This document shows positions 1 through 11,699 of a stretch of 64,000 nucleotides of DNA, piece by piece (the first letter of the stretch is position 1; every line of letters begins with the position of its first letter). Position numbers and translations under genes: made by a program. This DNA comes from Hemicordylus capensis (Eukaryota; Chordata; Lepidosauria; Squamata; Cordylidae). The stretch is taken from assembly GCF_027244095.1 (NCBI RefSeq), contig NC_069658.1, positions 50,083,001-50,147,000 on the forward strand. The letters are read 5' to 3'. The notes beneath the pieces are model-generated. The model searched no databases. It was given only the letters and a program-made list of their open reading frames with translations, and was not told the origin of the DNA.

Positions 1-68
1 CCGCACTTAAAGCGGCACCCCTGCCACCTTTGAACTGGCGGAACCACCGGTTCTGTGCACATCCCTAG
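1..68. mobile_element. Right end of a hAT-like MITE, cut by the window edge
   Basis: The stretch ends in GTGCACATCCCTA, the same terminus as the complete 459-bp MITE at 13195-13653. The left part lies outside the window, so its length and target duplication cannot be read. Family assignment rests only on the shared terminus. Confidence 0.5.
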
Positions 69-69
69 G

Positions 70-1950
70 GAGAACTAGAGGCGCAGATGCTCTGTGCCTG
101 AAGCAGCTAGCTATTATTATTCCAATGATATAAAATGAAAGCGAGAGAGTGAGATCCTTATTTATTGCTCTTCGTTACTCTCTATTACTTCTTTCCTTCA
201 TTTAAAGAAGATGCAGCGTCCGGGGCCATACATCAGGAACATTGTTGTCCCTAAGGACAAGAATCCAGCTGTTTTCCTGCCCAAAAGGCCCTCCAGTGCA
301 CTGAGCACCATGAGGTCCTCATCACCACTGCATGCTCCTGGGCTCCCCGATCCCAAAGAGGGATCCTCAGGCCTTCCACCTGGACACAGGGCCCAGCAAG
401 CTCGGCCTAGGGCTGATTCCTGCCCCTTCAGCCAGGAGGGCTGTTCTCTGCTATGGCTTCAGAGCGCCACACTTCAGTGGAGGCCCTGGTTTCAGTCTCT
501 CCCGCCTATACTGGGCCTGGTCATCAAGGGAGCAAGCTCAAGAGCAGCTCACGGGGCCAGCAAGACATCAGAGCTGAGAGCAGCTGGCGGAGGAGCAAGG
601 CAGAGAGTGGCTGCTGCAACAAAAGAAAGTCCAGGGCCAGTGTGGCACCTGCACCGTCCAGCGCCGTGCGGCCCATACCATGTCACATGAGCAGAGAACC
701 AGTGTGTGTGGTCCACACGGGCCGGAGCAGCGAACAGTGGCACAGTCGCAAACACAAATGCTCCCTCCACTCCATTAGATGCAGACAGCCATTCCTCGGA
801 GGCACCTGCAGCACCAGTGAGACCTGAGCCACTCAGCCCCTCTCCCATAGAACTAGATTTTACAGACTCCAAGCCAAATCTTTTCTATCGATGTCTCTCA
901 GCTTGTTGTTGTTGTTAAAGTTAGCATTCTTAGTAGCTATCACTTCTGCCAGAAGAGTGTCCAAGTTACAGGCACTTTTTGTCAACAAACCCCTGTGTAT
1001 TTTCTTTCCTGACTCCATTTGCCTCATTCTGGATCCATCTTTTATTCCCAAGGTGCCTTCTATCTTCCTTCGGTCACAGGACATTATATCGTCCCCTTTT
1101 TGCCCTAAGCCAGTTCGCCCCTCAGGACAAGCTTGGCACAAGCTGGGCATACGGAAGTGCCTGAAAGCCTGCCTAAAACACACCGACTCATTCCGTTCCA
1201 TGGAAGCACTGTTTGTTTCCTGCTTGCCCATTTTCATGGGCCAAAAAGTGGCCACTTCCACCATCACCAGGTGGATCAAGGCTTGTATTTCCTTAGCGTA
1301 CGAGACACAGTGTATTCGGCCACCATCCAACATTACTGCCCATTCAACCAGAGTGGCGGCAGCTTCAGCAGTGTTTTTCCACAAACATGCCTATATCTGA
1401 AATCTGTAAGACAGCAATGTGATCTTTGCCATCCACCTTTACAAAGTATTACAAGTTGGACTCTGACCGTTCTGCTCTTGAATCTTTTGGCAGAAGAGGG
1501 TTACAGCAGGCCTTCCTCCTCAGTAGACTGGAGCGCCCCCACCTGGGTATTTTAGGCTGTGGCATGTCCCACATGAGATGTCCTCATCCAGCAGCACAAA
1601 AAGGAGCATTGGTTACTTACCATGCAGACGTCGTCTTGCTGCTAGATTTGAGGACATCTCGACCCACACATGCAGCAACGCAAGTCTATTGAAAGGAACA
1701 CCTTATATTGTGCCTTTTTTCTTGATTTCTCAGGGGATTAGCTCTATTCAGGCTTCTCTGTTCGTTATTGGGCATTCCAAACTAGGTTGGGCTATCCTTC
1801 CCAAGCTCTCAAAAGCTTTTTTCTAATCTGTATAGTCCTACCTCTGGAGCACGTGGGAAGGATAACCCACATGAGATGTCCTCAAATTCAGCAGCAAGAA
1901 AAAACCTTCATGGTAAGTAGCCAGTGTTCCTTTTTGAGACTTGTATAAAA
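70..1950 (+). mobile_element. DIRS-like tyrosine-recombinase retroelement, fossil remnant
   Basis: A decayed partial copy of a DIRS-type retroelement. Roughly 850-1550 resembles the tyrosine-recombinase part, including a recombinase-like HSTR signature. About 1560-1940 holds direct and inverted copies of one short segment (around ACATGAGATGTCCTC), as expected of DIRS split and inverted terminal repeats. A proline/serine-rich stretch at 210-690 may come from its gag region. No reverse transcriptase part is seen. The copy is broken in several places and looks old. It lies upstream of the visible ANKRA2 exons, probably inside an ANKRA2 intron. Confidence 0.6.
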
Positions 1951-2067
1951 TTATGTGCATTGAACAAATTGCATAATTTTGGCTAATTTTGCAAAATTTA
2001 GTCTGGTGTTGCTGGTTATGGGGGAACCAAGGACACTTTAATCCTGCACCTGCCTCTCCTCTGGGGA

Positions 2068-2574
2068 GGAGAGCTGGTCTTATGGTAGCAAACATGAATT
2101 GTCCCCTTAGCTAAGCAGGATCCACTCAGGCTTACATTTGGATGAGTAACAACATGTGAGCACTATCTGCTGTAAGAGATTCCCCATAGGAATGGGGTCA
2201 TAGTTCGGTGGAAGAGCATCTGCTTGCATTTGGAAGGTCCCAGGTTCAGTCCCTGGCATCTCCTGGTAGGGCTGGGAGAGACCGTTCCCTCAAAGGCATG
2301 TATATATGCGTGTGCTCACAAGTTTTTGGATGTCCGCTCAGTTCATTTTAGATCCCGCTCAGGTTGAATCAGGAGGGCCCCATTCTGAATCAGTGTGCAC
2401 ACACTGCCTTGATACTGCCGTCCAGAAAAAAACTCATTCCGCACAGAGATGAAAAAAATTAGAGGGACCACTGCTGAGAGAGACTCTTGCTTGAAACCTT
2501 GGGGGGCCATTGCAAGTCAGTACTGAACTAGATGGACCAGTGGTCTGACTCAGTATAAGGCAGCTTCCTATGTT
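2068..2574 (+). mobile_element. Composite SINE: 5S-rRNA-like head, tRNA-like middle, CR1-like tail
   Basis: The head carries a 5S-like run (TTAGCTAAGCAGG, then TTTGGATGAG). The middle carries a tRNA-Ala-like B-box region (AGAGCATCTGCTTGC, then CCCAGGTTCAGTCCCTGG). The tail ends GACTCAGTATAAGGCAGCTT then CCTATGTT. Part of the middle (about 2280-2460) is extra sequence not seen in the other copies. It lies upstream of the first visible ANKRA2 exon, presumably in an intron. Confidence 0.7.
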
Positions 2575-3007
2575 GCTAATCATAACCAGCTTTCTGGGTT
2601 TGGAGACTTTCTGAAGAATTGCCCACAGACTCTTTCAAGAAAGTCTTCACAGCCATATTGGCTAGAACTTGCCTCTTAATGGAAACAGAGATTGCCAGGA
2701 AGCAAATCCTGGGCTCACTACCACATTTTGCGCTTTTTCTTTTGCTCCTTCAGAACAGGAAGCATCATACATGGACCTTGATTATATGGTAGTTGTGAAG
2801 GTAAACAAGACAAGGATACATGAAGTAATTTGTATTCTGGAAAGTGTTTTATACAATTATTAGTAGTTGTAATCTGAGGCTACGTGAATGAGGTGGCCGC
2901 ATGATCAATGCTTTTGTGAAACATTATCTGGTGACATGCAATCAACATTATAGCCTTCAGTTCATTGTGTGAGGAGATAATATATATTTCTGCTCCTGTT
3001 CTTGCAG

Positions 3008-3073
3008 CTCTCTCCGTTCACCAGCTGGCAGCTCAGGGAGAAATGTTATATTTAGCTACACGCATAGAGCAAG
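3008..3073 (+). CDS. ANKRA2: ANKRA2 exon: linker before the ankyrin repeats
   Basis: The acceptor is TTCTTGCAG ending at 3007 and the donor is GTGAGA from 3074. The first two bases complete a serine codon begun in the previous exon. The exon then reads [21 protein letters not shown] and leaves one base (phase 1). Confidence 0.95.
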
Positions 3074-6000
3074 GTGAGAACTGGTTTTGCCTTTTCTTTG
3101 GCAGAGTTATAGCTGGCCACTTTGGGTTGAGTCCTGCAACAAGCCCCATTAGCATGGATCAGTTCCACTTGTTCTTCCTGTCATACATTTCTGTTCTCTG
3201 CCTACTGTGAAAGTGGTTTCAGTGTTTTGGCCTAGTGGACCACGATGTCAAAACTTCTCATGAACTACCATGTATCAGCATTCCAATTCCTAGCACTTGA
3301 GAAGCAGCTCATCCAAAAATAGTGGTGGCCCACATACTGTGCAGCGGTGGGTGGGTCAAAGAAGGGCTGTGTGTTCACAAGGAGCTTTCAGTGTCTCTGC
3401 AGCGGAGAGTGGGCAGCAATTTTTGTTTCTCTCTCCTCACTGCAAAAGACATTTCTGCTTACAGGACTATGTTCCTGGGGGCTGCACAACATTCGGGAAA
3501 ATATTCCTGGAAGTGGAAAGGCCTTTTTCATCAAGTCAAGTAAAAATCACACCCTCCACACCTGCACGGCTGCACAAGGATCTTTCACTGGAGGGACACT
3601 GAAGGCTCCCTGTGAATGCGCAGCCCCTCTGTCACTTTATATTCTCTAGTCACTCTTCTCTGGTTGAAAAAAACTTAATAGTTAAAAACTTATTAGATTG
3701 AAAAAAACTTAATGAATAAAACTTCTTAGCTTTCACCCATGACATCAGGCCAAAGCATGTTTTACAGTAGAATTACAAAGCAAACTATCCACAATAGGTG
3801 TACTCTGGTGTCATATGGAGGAGTGGAAACATGGCTGTTCTGCATTTTTTAAAAAATAGAGAACGTAATCAACCATACGGATGAAGAAGGCTTTACCCCT
3901 CTAATGTGGGCCGCAGCTCATGGGCAGATAGCAGTGGTAGAATTTCTGCTCCAAAACGTAAGTGAAAATACTTCTAGTAATGCATTCAACAAATTCAGTG
4001 TTTTAGATCCAGAAAACAATTGCATAGGCTTACATAGGAGGAAATACTATCTGTTTTATCTAGAATAAGTCAATGCAGTTAAAACTCTCAGCTAGTTTAT
4101 TTGTAATCCAACAACAGAAGGAAAAAGCAAACTAAAGTTATAATCAGTGCTGTTTAAACACCCACTGGGTTCTTCTTCCTTACTCCTACTTCCTGCCTCT
4201 CCTACTACATTTCCCAACAGGCATCATTCTTTTAAAACAACGCAGTATCCCTCTGTTCTATATGAGTTAAGCCCTAGATTGGAGTCTTCAGTCTGGATCA
4301 TCACATTGGTTCTGGTTTTTGTTGTTGTTGTTGTTGTTTTGGGGGGTTAAAGTTACAAACAGGATTCAGCAAAGAACCACAATGAAATGCACTATTTATG
4401 CATACGTTCTGAAGAAACTGGATATATATAGTCTAGCAGGGATGGCCCTCAGTAATTTTACCTAGTCATTGGGGTTATGAACCTGGGCTGAGCTTGTAGA
4501 CTGTATCATGTTGACTCCATGTTGGGGAGGCCGCTTCTTCCATTTAAGCAACAGCTTCTTGGTAGAGGCTAGTGAGGTAGCCATCTGACCTCTCTAAATC
4601 CAAGGTTTGTATGCCTTTATGGGCACTACGGTATATCAGTTTGCCTTTCCAGAGCACATGAATTAACCAGTCTCCTAGCAGCTGGCTACTAAATCGTATG
4701 GGTATTATTGATCCTGGTTAGTATGAAGTTGCTCATCCCTCTTCTGGGGTGTGGGGGGAGATGGTCACAAAGGAGATTCAGTAATTCTTCAAAGAGTTGG
4801 AAGCTCTCATAAATAAGGAGGGGAACAGCTGCTTACCAGGACCAAAGACAATAGCTGTAAGCGGCAACAGAGCAGATTGGGCATAGGGCTGGGGCGGGGG
4901 ATAGACAGTTGGCATAGAACAAATTTCCCATGAAACTTTTGGGATCTCCTCTTCTGCTTTTGAAATACGTTTGTTACTGAACTTGGTCAGAGGTAGTTTA
5001 AAACACAAGGATCATTCCAGGTAGAACCTGTGGAATTTCTCCCCTCTGTAATGTTATGACTCTAATGCATACTTGCACATTTACCACCACTTCATTTTCT
5101 GCCAGGGTGCAGACCCACAGATTCTGGGGAAAGGGCGAGAAAGTGCACTATCGTTGGCCTGTAGCAAAGGATACACAGACATTGTCAAGATGCTGCTTGA
5201 CTGTGGGGTTGATGTCAATGAGTATGACTGGGTAAGTCTCTTGCTCGGACTGCTGTTCCCTTAATCTGCTTTTACATCATGAGCTTGGCCTGAATCTGGC
5301 AAGACAACGAGAGTGAATTCACTTTTATAGTGATCATATCTGTTCTGCAACTTACCCTTCCCACTTGTTGGATAGAAGGTATGGCAAGCCAGTTATTTAA
5401 GCACAGGAGACACTCTTGCCTCCTGGCTGCTGATCCCAGAGAACTGATGTGATCCAAAAAGCTTTCTAGGGTTCAAGAGAATGGTGAGTTTGCCACTAGC
5501 AGACTGTGGAAGGGAACAAGTTGTGTCTGGTCTGTCCACAGTTTCTCCCCTTGGCCACCTCTTGGCATAGTACTAAATACTGTGGTCAAGTCATAGCCCA
5601 TGGGATCTTCTTCCAGCCTCCTCCTTTTGCAAAAGCTGAGGACATAGCAGGCCCTTCTCTGCACATTAGAGGGATGCAAATATAGAACAAGCATAAGCCT
5701 GCTTTGATTATCACTCTTCTATGTGAGTGACTTCTGATGAGTTCTAGCTGCACCCTCTTCTGCAAATCTTTGCTTGTTTTCTATCTTTAATCATTGCATT
5801 CCTGGCAGCAGAGATACATTTTGAAGGTCTAGAATGCACAACTTCAGTCCTCCAGCTGTTGTTGGACTATACCTCCAATCTTCCCAGCCACAGTGATCAG
5901 TAGTTGAGATAATGGGAGTTGTAGTCCAACAGCAGCTGGAGGGCCAAGCTTGTGCAGTCCTTGTCTAGAATATAAACTGAGAAACTGATCAGACTGGGAT

Positions 6001-9000
6001 CAGGAAAAAGGACTTGGCCAATATCTGCTTTGATATAAACCAGAAGTTCAGGGCCAAACTGTGAAGTAAAGACTAGTAGGTTTAAAATGTTAAGTTGTTT
6101 GAATGTTAGTTGTCTAAAGCAATATAATGGATGGAAATGATATGCATAATAGATTGTAGAAAAATACCTAAAGCCAGTTCATCACAACCTGTCACACTCT
6201 GGTGTGACCCATTGGCACTCGACACTCTGTACCCCTCTGAGGTCTGCGCCCTAGGCGGCTGCCTAGTTGGCCTAATGGTAGCACCAGCCCTGGGTGTGAC
6301 CAAAAAACAGAATAGGGCTATGTAGATAGGAGCAGATTTGATTTTCACTTATTCTTGGAGTCACCAGAAGCAGGTTTACTGCCATGCACTCCACCCTGCC
6401 CTGTGCCTGAATGTAGCTAAAACTTTCTAGGCATTGTACTTGGAGCAAAAAACAACATGGCCCCTTTTTTTCAAGAGCAAGAGGGGTGGAGAAGAAAGTG
6501 GGAAACAACCCAGACTTGCAGGTTACATAATGACCAGGTAGAATGGCCACTGAAGAAATCATGCTGGGAGGAGAAGGGACAGAGGGTCAGAGCTGAACAG
6601 CTCGAATGGGCCCTGCTGCTGTCTCACCGCTCTCTCTGCTGCAGCCAGGTGGAATCAAATGTTCATTTGGAAAGTCTTCCACTCACAACTTGGGAAATGT
6701 AAGGCATTGCACTTGGGAACAGTGGGGTGGTGAGAACAAAACCTGTCTTCTGCCGCTGACCTTAGCCTAGCCTTTCCAGACAGGGATCCCACAGACAGCT
6801 GCCATGTGTGTCTGTGCAGAGAGAACCACTGTTCCAGGGCCCTTGCAGTATCCCCTTCTCTGCATTTGAGGTGTACAGAAATGGTTCGCTTGCAAACCAG
6901 GCGTCTGCAAACCGGGCCAGTTTGAGTGGTTCAATTGCAATCTGCTGCAAAACAGACACACCCCTACATGCATACATTCTACTCATCATGATAATGGGTA
7001 TTTTGCTAGTCATTGTTACAAGTCATTTACAGCATTAAACAAACAAACAATCCAAGCTACATATCAGATCACAATTGTTATGAGAGCCACCCTGGTGCAG
7101 TGGTAAGCATGTTGGATGTAGACCAGGGAGACCCAAATTCAAATCCCAGTCCAGCCATGAAACCTGCTGGTTGATTCTGGGCCAGCCATCTCTCAACCGA
7201 CCTCTCTCGCAGAGTTGTTGTAGGGTTAAACATAACAATGTGTACCACTCTGGGCTCCTTGGGATATAAATGTAAAAATGAATAAATATAAATAAATATC
7301 CTCCCCATCTACTCAACTTAAAAATAAGCTTTTAACTTCACAGAGAATATTGTATTCAGTTGGACAAATCATGACAGATTTGAAAGACCTCTGGCATATA
7401 CTGCCACTGTGTGTGTGATTGTCATATGTCAGTGCCATTCAGCAGATTTAGAAGCACATGTTCAAAAACCCTCCATAACTTAAAGATGCAAGATGTATTA
7501 AGTATATTTCAAAACAAGACCATATTTACCCAAATCTAAAACAAGGTGTCATCGTCATCCCCCAGTTCTTTCCTATTAAATGGGGGGGGTGTCATCTTAG
7601 ATTCAGATTCCTCTTTCTTTTGGGTTAATACGGGTATAACCTGTATTTATTCTCTTATCTTTTAAGAGGCATTGTCTTACATTCAGATTTGCCTTCTATT
7701 TAAATGCAGTACTTTTGTTCGAAAACCTGTGGCCATAGGAAGGGTTTTTATACAAGAAACCTCACCTAGTCATTTTATCTCTCCTTGTGCTGGATCCTGA
7801 CTGGCTTAAAATAAAAGCTACAGAAGATAAAACCCAAGGAGGCAACCAATACTGTGGAGAAACTAATGAATTCACTCTGTTCCTCACATTATGTCTGTTC
7901 AAAGACTTTGTACTGTGTGTCATCTGGGGTCATTTTCCTTGAGCTTTTAACTGTACATGAGATTTTAACAAACCTTGTTTTTTACAGAATGGTGGCACAC
8001 CCTTGCTCTATGCTGTACATGGAAACCATGTGAAATGTGTCAAAATACTCTTAGGTCAGTATTGTTATGATGGTATTAACCACTGAGAACGGTAAGAAAA
8101 GCAGTAACATTTTTTTAAAACAAGTTTCTTTGCACTTTTTAAAAAATAGAGCATGGTGCAGATCCAACGATAGAGACAGATTCTGGATATAATTCCATGG
8201 ATCTGGCTGTAGCCCTGGGCCATCGTAGTGGTGAGTATTAAAGTACCTTAAGATGCATTATTACGGTGACTGTTGCTCTCTTTTAATATCAGTGGGATAC
8301 AGCTTTAAAAAATTTTGCCTCCCAGAACTTAAGGAAATATCATAAGGGGACAGTAGTCACAGATTTAGGCTGTGGTCCTAAATATGTTCATTTGGAAGCC
8401 TATTCTGCTGAAATCAGTGCAACTCCCAAGCTTTGCTGTTGCTTCTGGAGAATCCTCCTTGACTATAATTAGCAGCAATAGTCATGTATGTAGAGCTGGG
8501 GAAAGACAGCCTGGGTCTTCTGCACTGAGTCTCAACTGGTTTTGCTGCACAATTCTCCCCACAACCACCACCCATGCTGCAAATTGCAGTCCGTTCCGTA
8601 GAACTGGGGCAGGGGAGGGACTGGGAACTTGAGTTTGCCCTTATCTCCAGGGGGTGGGGCTCTGTTTCATTCTTGGTCCCTCTAAAGCAGGGGTGGACAA
8701 ACTTGGTTCTTGAACTACAACTCCTATCTTCCCCAGCCACAATAAATTGCGGCTGGGGCTTATGGGAGTTGTAGTTCAACGACAGCTAGAGGGCCAAGTT
8801 TGTCCACCCCTGCTCTAGAGCTGGCCTTGTGGTAGCAAGCATGAATGGTCCCCTTAGCTAAGCAGGGTCTGCCCTGGTTGCATATGAATGGGAGACTAGA
8901 AGTGTGAGCACTGTAAGATGGAGCCACGCTGGGAAGAGCAGAAGGTTTCAAGTTCCCTCCCTAGCTTCTCTAAGATAGGACAAGATTTTTTTTTTAATAG

Positions 9001-9793
9001 GACAAGATTTTTTTCATTGAACCAACAAACTACCAAAGCATACAGTACGTTGCCAAAGCACAATTATATACAAAGTGGTTGTTTGTACACGAGATAGGGC
9101 TGAGAGAGATTCCTGCCTGTAACCTTGGAGAAGCTGCCACCAGTCTGTGAAGACAATACTGAGCTAGATAGACCAATGGTCTGACTCAGTATATGGCAGC
9201 TTCCTATGTTCCTGGGAGATTGGGTCCAGGAACTGATATTTTTATCAAGCACAGTGCCTGTCATTATGATGGGGCAAGGGGGAGGTGCTTGTGGAGAGAA
9301 GACTAGTGTTTGCAAAGACCCTTGCTGCACAGACACACTGTAATCCCTGGTGTGTTCTTGCTGGTGGTGGCTGAACTACCCAATTTGGGGGCTGGAGGAT
9401 TGCTTTTGCCTCACCACAGCAACACACCAAGTTGTAGCACTTTATTTCTTTTCACAAGAATGGATTCTCCATAGGTGGGGCAAAGAAATGATATGCACAA
9501 GGAAGAAGTGCTGAAGAAAGGAAGCTAAAACTGCTGACCCAACCATTGAGAATGGGGCTTGTTGCTGTCTGCCTAGGACTGTCCTAGGTTTGGGATTACT
9601 ACTGCCTTCATGCCACCTCCACTTACAGGAGAGGGACTTATTTGAAATCTCCCATTTACATCTCCAGAATAAAATAGATCATCACTCATGGTAAAGAGCT
9701 GAGCTGAACACTAACTATGGTTTTTTTTCTGCTTTAGTTCAACAGGTTATTGAGTCTCATTTATTAACACTCCTTCAGAACATCAAGGAATAG
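3008..9793 (+). CDS. ANKRA2: ANKRA2, ankyrin repeat family A protein 2 (3' part: last six coding exons)
   Basis: Coding exons are 3008-3073, 3860-3957, 5106-5231, 7988-8054, 8150-8230 and 9738-9793. Joined in phase they encode the C-terminal 163 residues plus a split serine, ending QNIKE and TAG. All five internal introns are GT-AG. The protein starts at [20 protein letters not shown] and continues through four ankyrin repeats ([58 protein letters not shown]). It is nearly identical to the human C-terminal half as I remember it. In the known family the ankyrin groove binds PxLPxI/L-type peptides in megalin, class IIa HDACs, RFX7 and CCDC8. The N-terminal exons were looked for at 1-3000 and not found, so they lie left of the window. 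The gene converges on BTF3, as in human. Confidence 0.96.
3860..3957 (+). CDS. ANKRA2: ANKRA2 exon: first ankyrin repeat
   Basis: The acceptor is AAAAAATAG to 3859 and the donor GTAAGT starts at 3958. It reads [19 protein letters not shown] and continues to VVEFLLQN. The [11 protein letters not shown] core is a standard ankyrin helix pair. Confidence 0.95.
5106..5231 (+). CDS. ANKRA2: ANKRA2 exon: second ankyrin repeat
   Basis: It has 42 whole codons between a CCAG acceptor and a GTAAGT donor. It reads [20 protein letters not shown] and continues to [11 protein letters not shown]. Compared with the human protein as remembered, the only visible change is QILG for QLLG. Confidence 0.96.
5835..5962. 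mobile_element. hAT-type MITE, about 128 bp, palindromic
   Basis: Inverted arms (CCTCCAGCTGTTGTTGGACT against AGTCCAACAGCAGCTGGAGG) are flanked by perfect 8-bp repeats GTCTAGAA at 5827-5834 and 5963-5970. The left terminus looks a few bases short of the right. It lies in the intron between the second and third ankyrin-repeat exons. Confidence 0.7.
6235..6293. mobile_element. hAT-like terminal fragment
   Basis: The end GGTAGCACCAGCCCTG, read on the other strand, begins CAGGGCTGGTGCTACC, a hAT-style terminus. No matching left end or target duplication could be fixed, so this is a tentative fragment. Confidence 0.3.
7082..7300 (+). mobile_element. tRNA-headed SINE with L2-like tail
   Basis: It starts GAGAGCCACCCTGGTGCAGT, has a B-box-like GTTCAAAT-type stretch (AATTCAAATCCCAGT), a body containing CTCGCAGAGTTGTTGTAGGG, and ends in GGGATATAAATG followed by AATAAATAT repeats. 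The layout is a tRNA-derived SINE common in reptiles. It lies in an ANKRA2 intron, plus orientation. Confidence 0.7.
7988..8054 (+). CDS. ANKRA2: ANKRA2 exon: third ankyrin repeat
   Basis: The acceptor is TTTACAG to 7987 and the donor GTCAGT starts at 8055. It reads [20 protein letters not shown] then LL and leaves phase 1. The following intron is only 95 bases. Confidence 0.95.
8150..8230 (+). CDS. ANKRA2: ANKRA2 exon: end of third and start of fourth ankyrin repeat
   Basis: The acceptor is AAAAAATAG to 8149 and the donor GTGAGT starts at 8231. It reads [20 protein letters not shown] and continues to VALGHRS, entering and leaving in phase 1. Confidence 0.95.
8688..8812. mobile_element. hAT-type MITE, 125 bp, near-complete palindrome
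   Basis: The ends CAGGGGTGGACAAACTTGG and CCAAGTTTGTCCACCCCTG are perfect inverted repeats. The flanks CTCTAAAG (8680-8687) and CTCTAGAG (8813-8820) are 8-bp target duplications with one mismatch. The arms carry GAACTACAACTCC. It lies in the last ANKRA2 intron, directly against the start of a SINE. Confidence 0.88.
8815..9213 (+). mobile_element. 5S-headed SINE with a later insertion
   Basis: The head reads TTAGCTAAGCAGGGTCTGCC then GGTTGCATATGAATGGGAGA, which follows the 3' half of 5S rRNA. The tail is GACTCAGTATATGGCAGCTT then CCTATGTT. About 8979-9096 interrupts the SINE between CTCTAAGATA and GGGCTGAG. The inserted piece starts with a partly duplicated AGGACAAGATTTTTTT and was not identified. 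Confidence 0.75.
9738..9793 (+). CDS. ANKRA2: ANKRA2 last coding exon
   Basis: The acceptor is TTTTCTGCTTTAG to 9737. The exon completes a valine, reads [17 protein letters not shown] and stops at TAG 9791-9793. This is the conserved C-terminus of the family. Confidence 0.95.
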
Positions 9794-11240
9794 TGAAGGG
9801 AAAGACTTCGTATGCAAAGATTCGGACTGCATTTAACACTGCTCAACGTGATTGGCTTGATTTCGTGTTTAAGTCTTAGTCCAGTCATCGAGAGGGGAAT
9901 ATCCCTCATCAAGTGAGAGTGAAAACTCTATTTATAGAGTAATGTTGCAGTCCTAGTTTGCTTCCCATGCCTGAGGTTTTGGCAGGTCCAGCTTGCATGC
10001 CTGTTTTAGCAGGACTGGTTGTGCAGGTAGACCCACCGGCAGCAGGCAACACGACAGCCTATTGTGGCCCCAGCAAGCCTTCCTCACGCCCTGATGCTTC
10101 AACAGGATTAGAAAAACTACCAAACTCCTGAATGTTTGGCTAAGGAGAGACGGGTGCCAACATAGTGAATGCTTTATACTGCTTAATGGCTATGTTCAGG
10201 CACACTTTCTGAGCGACTGCTCAGTCTGTTTCGTTTCTCTTGGATAAGATTTTAACACAGCTCCATTTTATATAGTTCACTGATGTTCGTAAAACCAAAA
10301 CCTGTCCTGCTTGTAAATATTTTGTTGTAACAACATTGTTATCTTTGAGAAAGGAATTACGGAGTACTTTACATTGTATAAATCACCTCATTTGGTCTTT
10401 CCAGTTGTGTACTTTTACATTTTACAGTCTAGTGCTCAGAGAACAGCATCTGTGGCTGTCACAGCTAAAGAGCAAAGATGTTCTGTGAATGTATGATGGC
10501 TGAGAAATTTGTACAAATTAAGATGAAGTACAGTATATAGGGAAATCTGCTACAGGTACAAATTAGAGAATCACCTAAAACAACAGTAGGGCTTATATCT
10601 TATTTCTGTGGTTGCTCAAATGAATACAGTATGTGAAGGAGTAAGCAGTAACAGATGTTTGAACAAGAGAGTACTTAGTTTGATATAGTGCAGTGTGGTT
10701 AAAGGCTCGGACCCTAACTGCATTTACTGTACTTAAAGTGCATTAAAGGAATAAGTATTGACTGTCTTGGTAAAGTTTTGGATTATAGCATAAGGCTGTC
10801 AAGATAGCATTTTCTGGTTCTAGTTAATGAGGTGTGAAAACTAAACTGCTGAATAGTTTGTCTCATTTGAGATAGAAATGAAAGTGTTGTACAATTTAAG
10901 GAAGGAAAACTTGTATGCTTTCCAGTAATTAAACCATTTTCTTTACACAGCTGAAGGGTGATAGTGCAATAACAGATATGTAGTAAGTTCCCCATTCTCA
11001 GAATCTTATTAGCCCAGGAGTTCTATTTAAATTTCCTGTGTGAGGCATTATGCAAATAACCCCTTCTATAATGTATTGGTGTCTAAAGGTCAGAGCAATT
11101 TTGCTCTCAAACCATTCAGATGTATTGTTTTGTTTTTGTAACATTGTGACTGATTTTAACGTTTTTATTAACTTTTCATATCTGGATGTTCTAGATTGTT
11201 TGAACTGTTTTAAAGAAATTAAAGTTGTCAACCTGATTTC
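9794..11240 (+). other. ANKRA2: Probable ANKRA2 3' UTR
   Basis: No coding frame or recognisable repeat is seen after the stop. The first reasonable poly(A) signal on the plus strand is ATTAAA at 11218-11223, which would give a 3' UTR of about 1.4 kb. The true cleavage site needs transcript data. Confidence 0.5.
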
Positions 11241-11604
11241 TTTCCAGATGTGTCTCCATGTATGTGATACTGTTTAGCAAAAAAATAATTTCTCTCCTTA
11301 GTGACTTTTCTAACAAGGTGCATCTTGTAGAATCAACTGGCAGTCATTCACATTTCCATGTCATCTTGATATTGACCACTACCAGTTCAATATTTTTAGC
11401 AGTGCTTACCCCAGTGAAAGAGCATTTTCATATCCTATAAGATGACTCAATGCACGTTAACATTTGTGAATGCTACCTTTTTTCAGAGTAATTTCTTTTG
11501 TCCCTTTCCAAAAGGAGTGTTGGATTTTAGATAACAGCTGTTTGCTTCCTATGTATTGTTTTAAGGTGTGTTTAAAAATGCATTTGCATCTCCAAAGCTG
11601 AAGG

Positions 11605-11695
11605 GTTAGGTAACTGTTATTATTATTATTATTATTATTAATTCAATTTCTATACCGCCCTTCCAAAAATGGCTCAGGGCGGTTACTCATTTTGA
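11605..11695 (-). mobile_element. L2-like LINE/SINE 3' end with ATT run
   Basis: An (ATT)n run at about 11613-11641 is followed by AATTCAATTTCTATACCGCC and CAAAAATGGCTCAGGGCGG. On the minus strand this is the common reptile L2-like 3' end (GGCGGTATAGAAATTGAAT then AAT repeats). It is strongly 5'-truncated. Confidence 0.65.
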
Positions 11696-11699
11696 ACTG

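Noticed and set aside
1-3000. N-terminal coding exons of ANKRA2
   Set aside because: I looked for the conserved N-terminal segments and found none. The stretch is mostly repeats, so these exons must lie left of the window.
7530-7720. Possible DNA transposon around ACCCAAATCTAAAACAAGG and its partial mirror
   Set aside because: Only loose inverted similarity (TCTTAGATTCAGATT, CTTACATTCAGATTTG). No ends or target duplication could be fixed.
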